Positions 32,450-38,307 of a stretch of DNA of 38,307 nt are shown in pieces. Source of the stretch: Bradyrhizobium lablabi. Its GTDB lineage: Bacteria; Pseudomonadota; Alphaproteobacteria; Rhizobiales; Xanthobacteraceae. The notes beneath the pieces were generated by a model. The model was not told where the DNA came from, did not search any database, and worked only from the letters and a program-made list of their open reading frames with translations. Where the stretch lies: the NCBI RefSeq assembly GCF_018129385.1, contig NZ_JAFCLN010000034.1:1-38307 (forward strand), written 5' to 3'. How positions within the stretch are numbered: the stretch's first letter is position 1; each line of letters opens with the position of its first letter. A program made the translations under genes and the position numbers.

Positions 32450-33649
32450 ATGACGAAAACGTTCAAGGCGCTCGGCCTTGCGGTGGGTGCCCTTGCGCTG
32501 ACCCATCTGCCGGCTGCGGCCCAAACCAAGGTCACCAATCAGGGCATCTCGGCGGATGAGATCGTGATCGGGACCCACCAGGATCTTTCCGGACCGATCA
32601 AGGTCTGGGGCGTTCCGGTGTCCAACGGCATGAAGATGGCGGTGGAAGAAATCAACGCCGCCGGCGGCATTCAGGGCCGCAAGATCAAGATGATCCTGGA
32701 GGACAGCGGCTACGATCCGAAGCGCGCCGTGCTGGCCTCGCAGAAGATGGTCGAGCGTGACAAGGTCTTCGCCATGGTAGGCCCGATGGGTTCGCCTACC
32801 GTGCTCGCCGCGCAGGACGTGCTGTTCGACGCCGGCGTGCTGCAACTGTTTCCGCTCACCGCCGCCGAATTCACCTTCAAGTTCGATCCGGCCAAGCCGC
32901 AGGAGCGGTTGAAGTTCAACAATCTCCTGCCCTATGTCGAGAGCACCCGCGCGGCGCTCAAGCACATGATCGAATGGAAGGGCTTCAAGAAGCCCTGCGT
33001 CATGCATCAGGACGACGAGTACGGCAAGAACGTGCTTGACGGCTTCAACCAGCAGCTCGTGGCGATGAAGATCCAGCCGGCCTCGATCACCAGCTACAAG
33101 CGCGGTGTTTCCGACTTCAGCGCGCAGGTCGCCAAGATGAAGGCTGACGGGTGCGACCTCGTCGTGCTCGGCACCGTGATCCGCGAGACCATCGGCGCGA
33201 TGGGCGAAGCCAAGAAGCTCGGCTGGGACGTCACCTTCCTCGGTGCCACGCCCACCAACGTGCTTGAAGTGCCGACGCTGGGCAAGGAAGCGGTCGAAGG
33301 GCTCTATGCGGCGTCCGGCTTCGAGATTCCGTACGAAGACACCGCCAAGGGCAAGGTCAAGGACTGGCTCGCTAACTACAAGAAGATGTTCGGCTCGGAT
33401 GCCAACACCCAGGCCATTATCGGCTACAACGCGGTGATGACCTTCGCTCACTACGCCAACAAGGCGGGCAAGGATCTTACGGGGCAGAAGATGCTGGACT
33501 CGCTGGAGTCGGGCGACAAGTTCCTCGACATCTTCTCTTCGCCGCCGACCAAGTTCTCGAAGACCGACCACCTCGCCAACACCATCACCCAGGTCCAGCA
33601 GATCAAGAACGGCCGCTGGGTCCTCGTGAAGGAAGGCCTGATGTTCTGA
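32450..33649 (+). CDS. livK: LivK-type substrate-binding protein of the liv operon
   Basis: A 399-residue periplasmic binding protein. The signal peptide is MTKTFKALGLAVGALALTHLPAAA, cleaved before QTKVT. The mature start DEIVIGTHQDLSGPIKVWGVPVSNGMKMAVEEINAAGGIQGRKIKMILEDSGYDPKRAV is typical of the type I fold. The substrate is probably the acid used by the adjacent ligase. AGAGGAG lies 6 bases before the start; the frame is open upstream to 32375. A strong terminator follows at 33704. A decayed copy of its last 80 codons is found at 35092-35333. Confidence 0.94.
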   Translation: MTKTFKALGLAVGALALTHLPAAAQTKVTNQGISADEIVIGTHQDLSGPIKVWGVPVSNGMKMAVEEINAAGGIQGRKIKMILEDSGYDPKRAVLASQKMVERDKVFAMVGPMGSPTVLAAQDVLFDAGVLQLFPLTAAEFTFKFDPAKPQERLKFNNLLPYVESTRAALKHMIEWKGFKKPCVMHQDDEYGKNVLDGFNQQLVAMKIQPASITSYKRGVSDFSAQVAKMKADGCDLVVLGTVIRETIGAMGEAKKLGWDVTFLGATPTNVLEVPTLGKEAVEGLYAASGFEIPYEDTAKGKVKDWLANYKKMFGSDANTQAIIGYNAVMTFAHYANKAGKDLTGQKMLDSLESGDKFLDIFSSPPTKFSKTDHLANTITQVQQIKNGRWVLVKEGLMF

Positions 33650-33656
33650 TGGCGTG

Positions 33657-33690
33657 CGTAGGGTGGATTAGCGAAGCGTAATCCGCCGCT
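33657..33690. repeat. Short GGTGGATTA/TAATCCGCC repeat
   Basis: GGTGGATTA (33662-33670), GCGAAGCG, TAATCCGCC (33679-33687) is an imperfect inverted repeat with one mismatch that pairs as G-U in RNA. Similar 'GTAGGGTGG...GCGAAGCG' units are common in rhizobial intergenic DNA by recollection. It lies between the livK stop and its terminator; the terminator copy at 35357 lacks it, so it probably inserted here. Confidence 0.6.
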
Positions 33691-33703
33691 TTGGCTAGAT
33701 GAC

Positions 33704-33736
33704 AAAGGGCTGCGCGATTCTCTCGCGCAGCCCTTT
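33704..33736 (+). terminator. Intrinsic terminator of the liv operon
   Basis: AAAGGGCTGCGCGA (33704-33717), loop TTCTC, TCGCGCAGCCCTTT (33723-33736) then TTCTTTTCTCC: a perfect 14-bp stem with a T-rich tail. It ends the livK transcript. The same stem recurs at 35357. Confidence 0.92.
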
Positions 33737-33806
33737 TCTTTTCTCCCTTGCCCACAAGCGGGCCGAGGTGACCTGGACCAGCGCGTGCCCGGGCGATTGC
33801 GTGCCT

Positions 33807-34856
33807 TTACAGGTGTGAAGGCTTCAATCGTAAATTCCGTGCATGGAGAATCCCGAACGGATCCTCGCGGTGGGCCAGCCTCCGATAGGTGGTCAGGTCG
33901 TCCCCTTGCAACAACGGTGCCTCGCCACGCCGCCCGGCAGAGCCCAAGCCTGGTCCCAGCGGCAGCGAGGTGCCGACACCCGCATAAAGATATCGGTCGC
34001 CGAAAGCCTGTTTCAACGCTGCGAAGGTCGGCTCTCCGGTGCAGTGACCCGGAGCGATGTTCTCTACCTTGAACGTGTCCTTGAGCGCGGCCACGATCTT
34101 GGCAATGGTCTCGTCCGGTGCGACGACGAGGTGGAAGCCGCCGGTGATCAAACGAATTTTGGGATTGATCGCCGTCGCCGCCTCCACGATCTTTTCGATG
34201 CCCGGATGCGAGCAGCCAACCACGAGCACCAGGCCGTCCGGGGTGTTCACAGCCAGCGATAACTCTTTGAGCTCCTTCGTGCCGGGGGCGTCGGACACAA
34301 GGGCTATCAACGTAATACCCGGGGCAATTTCCGTCGTCTTGTCTATAAGCTCGATGTTGGCTCCCTGCCACGCGGTGCCGAATTTCATGACTTCCGGCGG
34401 CTTGCCGTCGTAGTAGCGCATCTGTGGCGCCAGGGATTCGTCCTTTCTGTAGAAGCTCGATGGCAGCGACGAGCCGTAAATGCCGAATCCTTCCCTGGGT
34501 GCATAAATCTTCACCGCAGGATTCACGCTCAGAACATGGTTCAGCCCCGCCATATGGTCGGAATGGCGGTGAGACAGAACGACGAAATCGATGTTGGCAA
34601 GGTCAATACCCCTAGCCTTGACGTTAGCTGCGAAGATGTCCCGATCGTTGCCTGTGTCGAACAGGATTCGTTTGCCGGCGGTCTCCACGAGAGCGGAGAA
34701 GCCCCAATCCTTTTTCATCGTGGCGTCGGCACCGAAAGCATCATAGAGGATGGTGATCTGGCTGTTGGGCTCAGCCGCGGCCATGCCAGTAGCGGCGACC
34801 ACGGCAGCGACGCCGGCAAGTGCGGCCGAAAAGAACAATGTTGCGCGAAGCTTCAT
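33807..34856 (-). CDS. Secreted MBL-fold hydrolase, COG1237 type
   Basis: A 349-residue metallo-beta-lactamase-fold protein with a signal peptide (MKLRATLFFSAALAGVAAVVAATGMAAA, before EPNSQ). The metal motif HRHSDH is intact at 96-101 (LSHRHSDHMAGL), with GCSHPGIEKIV and APGHCTGEP later. WGFSALVE and ILFDTGN in the N-terminal part fit the COG1237 group, which includes an archaeal enzyme of methanopterin synthesis. Most members have no known substrate; an exported one is probably a periplasmic hydrolase. The start at 34856 has AGGAGG 7 bases upstream. It lies alone, antisense to and between livK and the decayed livK copy. Confidence 0.85.
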   Translation of the reverse strand: MKLRATLFFSAALAGVAAVVAATGMAAAEPNSQITILYDAFGADATMKKDWGFSALVETAGKRILFDTGNDRDIFAANVKARGIDLANIDFVVLSHRHSDHMAGLNHVLSVNPAVKIYAPREGFGIYGSSLPSSFYRKDESLAPQMRYYDGKPPEVMKFGTAWQGANIELIDKTTEIAPGITLIALVSDAPGTKELKELSLAVNTPDGLVLVVGCSHPGIEKIVEAATAINPKIRLITGGFHLVVAPDETIAKIVAALKDTFKVENIAPGHCTGEPTFAALKQAFGDRYLYAGVGTSLPLGPGLGSAGRRGEAPLLQGDDLTTYRRLAHREDPFGILHARNLRLKPSHL

Positions 34857-35091
34857 GGAAGTTCCTCCTCTTCGAGAGTTCCCCCCTTTGAGTTTACTGT
34901 CGCGGCCTTGGGCGAATTTGCTATTGGGCTCCTGTGCCAGGCTCGGCGCCACGCGGATGATATTTTGGTCTATGCTGCGACACCAGATGGAACAGGTGGC
35001 TAGCCTTTGCGCGGGCAATGCAAAGACTGAAGCGACCGAACGTTAGCGGTCTTTGGAACCTCCGCCGCGCTGTACGCCTCGAGTATGGATG

Positions 35092-35333
35092 AATGTCAGC
35101 ACCGCTGCCAATGTGGCGGCAGATCGGCCATATAGTGCCGTCATGACCTTTGCCCATTACGCCAACAATGACCGGCGGTCAGAAGATGTCGGACTCGCTG
35201 GAGTCAGGCGACCAACTCCTCGACATCTTCTCTTCGCCGCCGACAAAATTCGCCAAGACCGATCGCCTCGCCAACACCATTACGGATCAAGGACGACCGC
35301 TGGGCTCTGGTGAAGGAAGGCCTGATGTTCTGA
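35092..35333 (+). pseudogene. Decayed second copy of the livK 3' end
   Basis: The sequence from about 35092 to the TGA at 35331-35333 repeats the last part of livK. TTTGCCCATTACGCCAACAA and DSLESGD, LDIFSSPPTKF and KEGLMF are readable, and the nucleotide match in 35194-35283 is near 90 percent. Two deletions of about 11 bases (near 35170 and 35290) shift the frame, so it cannot encode a full product. No signal or start codon belongs to it. It runs into its own copy of the livK terminator at 35357. Confidence 0.85.
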
Positions 35334-35356
35334 GGGCTGAGATCTCCAATACATAG

Positions 35357-35387
35357 AAGGGCTGCGCGAGATGATCGCGCAGCCCTT
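35357..35387 (+). terminator. Second copy of the livK terminator
   Basis: AAGGGCTGCGCGA (35357-35369), loop GATGA, TCGCGCAGCCCTT (35375-35387), then TCTCTTTCTCC. The stem equals that at 33704-33736 except for the loop, showing that the duplication covered gene end and terminator together. Confidence 0.9.
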
Positions 35388-35396
35388 TCTCTTTCT

Positions 35397-35482
35397 CCGT
35401 CATTGCGAGGAGCGCAGCGACGAAGCAATCCAGCTTCTTGTTGCGGCAAAGCTGGATTGCTTCGCTTCGCTCGCAATGACGG
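35397..35482. repeat. CCGTCATTGCGAGG palindromic repeat
   Basis: CCGTCATTGCGAG at the left (35397-35409) and CTCGCAATGACGG at the right (35470-35482) are exact inverted repeats; inside, GCAATCCAGCTT (35425-35436) pairs with AAGCTGGATTGC (35450-35461). An 86-bp, self-complementary unit of a family I recall from Bradyrhizobium and relatives. It lies between the terminator and the end of the PQQ dehydrogenase gene. Confidence 0.85.
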
Positions 35483-35503
35483 CGACTGGCGCCGCCGCGC
35501 CTA

Positions 35504-37678
35504 CTATTTCGGCCGGATCGCGTCCGCGGTGCCCTGGATGAACGCCTGTAGTTTCGGGATATCCTCTTCTTTCAGCTTGCCGGTGAAATCCGGCATGCCC
35601 TGGTCACGGAACGGACCCTTGAACACAAAGTCCTTCAGGTTGGCGATGGTCTCCTTCGAGACGTAGCCGAGGTTGGGGACATTGCCGCCTTTGTCGACGC
35701 CAGGAACGCCGTGGCAGTAGACGCAGTTGCTGATATACAGCAGCGTGCCCTCGCCGACATGTTTGGGATCATAGGGCACGCCCGCGAGCAATCCCTCGGT
35801 TTGATACTTCACGAATTCCGGCGCCGGCGCGTTGCCGTCGATTGCAAAGGTGTAGACCGTGCCCGGGCTGCGTGTTTCGGTCGCGCGCTGCATGATGCCG
35901 TACACGCCGCCCCAACCGACAGCGATCGAGACATACTGCTTGCCATCGATCATGTAGGTGGAAGCCGCCGCCACCACGCCGCTGCCGACCGGTCTCTCCC
36001 ACAGCTTTTCGCCTGTCGTCGCGTTGTAGGCGACGAAGCGTCCGTCCGCAGTTCCCTGGAACACGAGATTGCCCGCGGTGGTCAGCGTGCCGCCGTTCCA
36101 CGGCGAGACATATTCGGTGCGCCAGGCTTCCTTCTGCTTCACCGGATCCCAAGCCAGCAAGCGGCCGAAAGGCTTGGACTTTGGCATGTCTTCTGCCGCG
36201 CCAAAGCCGAGATTCCAGCCAAGACCGGAATGCGGCCGCCCCGCAACGTTCTCGTTGTGCTTCCACTTCTTGTCTTCGACCATACGCGCGGGAACGTGCT
36301 GTGCCGGCAGATAGACGAGGCCGGTCTGCGGATTGAACGACATCGGATGCCAGTTGTGGGCGCCGTACGGCCCCGGGATGGAGTCGAACGGCTTGTCGGT
36401 GCGCGCTTCGGCGGTTTCGATCGGCCGTCCGTTGGCGTCGTACCCGGACGCCCAGGTCACATCGACAAAGTTCTTCGCCGAGATGAACTTGCCGTTGGTG
36501 CGGTCGACCACGAAGAAGAAGCCGTTCTTCGGCGCGTGCAGGATCACCTTGCGCGGTGCGCCGTCGATATTGATGTCGGCGAGGATCATCGGCTGGGTGG
36601 ACGTGTAATCCCAGTTGTCGCCGGGCGTTTCCTGGTAGTGCCAGATGTATTTGCCGGTGTCGGCGTTCAGCGCCACCAGCGAGGCGAGGTAGAGATTGTC
36701 GCCGCCGGACGGGCTGCGCGCGTTGCGCGCCCACGGCGAGCCGTTGCCGGTGCCGACATAGACCATGTTGAGATCAGGGTCGAAGGTGATGGTGTCCCAG
36801 ATGGTGCCGCCGCCGCCGTTGACCCAGTACTTGCCGGATGGATCCCAGGTCTTGGCCGCCGCCGCCATCGAGTCGTCCTCGAACGGCTTTGACGGATCGC
36901 CGGGCACGCTGAACCACCGCCAGGACTGGTTGCCGGTCTCTGCATCATAGGCGGTGATGTAACCGCGCGCGCCATATTCGGCGCCGCCATTGCCGATCAC
37001 CACCTTGCCGTTGAACACGCGCGGCGCGCCGGTGATGGTGTAGGAGTGCACCTTGTCGATCAGCGTGTCCTTTTCCCAGACGACCTTGCCGGTGACCGCG
37101 TCGAGCGCGACCAGACGGCCGTCATAGACGCCGACATACACCTTGCCTTTCCAGAGCGCGACGCCGCGGTTGACCACGTCGCAACAGCCTCTATAGCCCT
37201 TCTCCTTGTCGACCTTCGGGTCGTAGCTCCACAGCCTTTTTCCGGTGCGGGCATCGATCGCATGCACCACGCTCCAGGACGCCGTGACATACATGATGCC
37301 GTCGACGACCAGTGGCGTCGCCTCGACGCCGCGCGAGGATTCCAGCGGATAGCTCCACATCAGGCCGAGCTTTTTGACGTTGTCGGTATTGACCTGGTTG
37401 AGTTTTGAAAAGCGCGTTTCCGCATAGTCGAGGCCGATGGTCGGCCAGTCGTTATTCGTCGCCATGTTGGCCTTGATCGAGGCGCCGTCGACCGCCGAGG
37501 TCACCGCCTTGATGTGCTCGGGCGATCCCTTGGTCTGCGCGGCAGCGGTCCCGGCCGAGAGCGCAAACGCAAGACCGATACGCAGCAGGGTCTTGGCGAT
37601 TCGCGGCGGTCGATCGATGTGCGGGGATGTGGTGGGGAATAAACGGCAAGCAGAATCAACGCGCGGCAAACACGTCAT
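35504..37678 (-). CDS. Quinohemoprotein (PQQ, haem c) alcohol dehydrogenase
   Basis: A 724-residue periplasmic enzyme. A long leader ends in a signal core (LLRIGLAFALSAGTAAA, before QTKG). The propeller carries the vicinal Cys165-Cys166 pair (YRGCCDVV) and the catalytic Asp357 in NWDYT. The residue two after the Asp is Thr, whereas lanthanide enzymes (XoxF) have Asp there, so this looks Ca-type. A C-terminal haem c domain has Cys652-x-x-Cys655-His656 (CVYCH) and a Met candidate in DQGMPDF. This architecture is that of type II quinohemoprotein alcohol dehydrogenases, which oxidise primary or secondary alcohols and pass electrons to a cytochrome or azurin. GGAGG lies 6 bases before ATG 37678. 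No PQQ or cytochrome genes are adjacent. Confidence 0.93.
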   Translation of the reverse strand: MTCLPRVDSACRLFPTTSPHIDRPPRIAKTLLRIGLAFALSAGTAAAQTKGSPEHIKAVTSAVDGASIKANMATNNDWPTIGLDYAETRFSKLNQVNTDNVKKLGLMWSYPLESSRGVEATPLVVDGIMYVTASWSVVHAIDARTGKRLWSYDPKVDKEKGYRGCCDVVNRGVALWKGKVYVGVYDGRLVALDAVTGKVVWEKDTLIDKVHSYTITGAPRVFNGKVVIGNGGAEYGARGYITAYDAETGNQSWRWFSVPGDPSKPFEDDSMAAAAKTWDPSGKYWVNGGGGTIWDTITFDPDLNMVYVGTGNGSPWARNARSPSGGDNLYLASLVALNADTGKYIWHYQETPGDNWDYTSTQPMILADINIDGAPRKVILHAPKNGFFFVVDRTNGKFISAKNFVDVTWASGYDANGRPIETAEARTDKPFDSIPGPYGAHNWHPMSFNPQTGLVYLPAQHVPARMVEDKKWKHNENVAGRPHSGLGWNLGFGAAEDMPKSKPFGRLLAWDPVKQKEAWRTEYVSPWNGGTLTTAGNLVFQGTADGRFVAYNATTGEKLWERPVGSGVVAAASTYMIDGKQYVSIAVGWGGVYGIMQRATETRSPGTVYTFAIDGNAPAPEFVKYQTEGLLAGVPYDPKHVGEGTLLYISNCVYCHGVPGVDKGGNVPNLGYVSKETIANLKDFVFKGPFRDQGMPDFTGKLKEEDIPKLQAFIQGTADAIRPK

Positions 37679-38068
37679 CTCGTCCTCCCAGTGCGATCTC
37701 TAACGGATCGGTGCGCAACGATGGTAAGCTTGCGAGAATGGAGGCGTCAATCAATGCGCCGGCGCGAAATGCAAAAAGAGAAAATCCGTTCGCCATTTTT
37801 TTCGTCCAACGAAATGCGAAGTGGCATGCCAGCCGCGCCGCAATATGGGCGTGCAGCGTGTTGACGCAAGCGGACGCAGTTCGCGGGATCATATCGAGCG
37901 CGGCCGGCGTCACGGGCAGTTGAAAGCGGTGTCCGAAAACAACAATCGGCGAACGGCACGGCGACCTAGAACGCTAACCCGGCTTGCAGGAGCCGACGCG
38001 CCCGGTGATCTCGTTGCGAGGCTCGTCTGCAAGTCCTGGCTGTAGCATCATGCAAGAGGTTTCTGACG
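37679..38068. other. Intergenic stretch, no gene seen
   Basis: About 390 bases upstream of the PQQ dehydrogenase. Short open frames exist on both strands but none has a ribosome site or domain. An A-rich/T-rich block near 37775-37805 (AAAAAGAGAAAATCC, CCATTTTTTTCG) could belong to the dehydrogenase promoter, but no clear -35/-10 pair is visible. Confidence 0.5.
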
Positions 38069-38307
38069 ATGTCCGACGATCTCAACCTGAAAGAACGTCC
38101 GTCGGCGGGTGCAAAAAACGGCACGGAAGTGTTTTCTCCGCAGAACGATCTGCGTCCGACGAACGAGTTCCTCACCGAGGTTTCCGGTGATGCGGCAGAC
38201 TACTGCGTCATGCGATGCACCCTTCCCGCAGCAGGGCTATCGCATATGAGCGAGGACTCGATGAGGCGACTTCGTTGTGGCCATCCTTCGAGACGCCCGC
38301 CTTTGGC
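38069..38307 (+). pseudogene. Probable broken cupin-type gene, cut by window edge
   Basis: From ATG 38069 (AGAGG about 9 bases upstream) the frame MSDDLNLKERPSAGAKNGTE and then EVFSPQNDLRPTNEFLTEVSGDAADYCVMRCTLPAAG reads like the N-terminus of small cupin-domain proteins, in which ADYCVMR-type strands precede the metal motif. After about 38225 no cupin HxH motif follows; the frame stays open but turns into Arg/Pro-rich sequence, and from 38277 the DNA is repeat-like. The gene appears interrupted. The family call is from memory and weak; a frameshift or assembly edge are alternatives. Confidence 0.4.
38277..38307. repeat. Start of a dispersed repeat at the window edge
   Basis: GTGGCCATCCTTCGAGACGC followed by CCGCC at the extreme right resembles the left arm of a palindromic rhizobial repeat whose right arm would lie beyond the window. 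The match is from memory, and only half is visible. Confidence 0.4.

Noticed and set aside
1..38307. CRISPR array, tRNA, rRNA, integrase or transposase
   Set aside because: No regular repeat-spacer pattern, cloverleaf, rRNA core or recombinase motif was seen on either strand.

Overview
The window is GC-rich alphaproteobacterial chromosome, most likely Bradyrhizobium or a close Nitrobacteraceae relative. The evidence is the gene families (DUF3551 secreted protein, LivFGHMK set carrying its own acyl-CoA ligase, many LivK-type binding proteins, PQQ dehydrogenase) and several short intergenic repeat families that I recognise from those genomes. This assignment rests on recall, not on a search. 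I see no rRNA, tRNA, CRISPR array, transposase or phage gene.

Layout. 1-508 is repeat-derived intergenic DNA. 509-6780 holds unrelated single genes: a small secreted DUF3551 protein, a triple rhodanese, a DUF1186/SEC-C protein, an exported bicupin of the oxalate decarboxylase family, a host-attachment-type protein, a small unknown and an outer-membrane-like beta protein. 6900-12175 holds a class II lyase (PcaB/PurB type), an NmrA-type reductase divergent from a TetR gene across a twin operator, an M29 aminopeptidase with a tiny Cys-rich partner, and an unknown beta-rich protein.

12257-19412 looks like a catabolic island. A TetR gene is divergent, across a perfect palindrome, from a natural fusion of FAD monooxygenase and esterase followed by a LivK-type binding protein. 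Converging on these are an exported MBL-fold protein with an altered metal motif, an epoxide-hydrolase-type enzyme and an amidohydrolase. Together they suggest uptake, hydroxylation, ester or epoxide opening and ring or lactone hydrolysis of a small xenobiotic or aromatic compound. The substrate is not known.

19520-23928 (minus strand) is the most unusual unit. It is a tight four-gene operon of a TelA-type toxic-anion-resistance protein, a lipoprotein fusing a periplasmic binding domain to a von Willebrand A domain, an XpaC-type membrane protein and a second exported binding protein. It looks like a cytoplasm-to-periplasm stress or envelope assembly. It is followed by a two-gene ABC-2 exporter (24123-26395).

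26685-33649 is a livH-livM-livG-livF-acyl-CoA ligase-livK operon for import and CoA activation of a carboxylic acid, broken up by small hairpin repeats and closed by a strong terminator. Downstream lie a secreted COG1237-type MBL protein, a decayed second copy of the livK 3' end with its own copy of the terminator, a quinohemoprotein (PQQ plus haem c) alcohol dehydrogenase, and at the right edge an apparently broken cupin gene running into another repeat.
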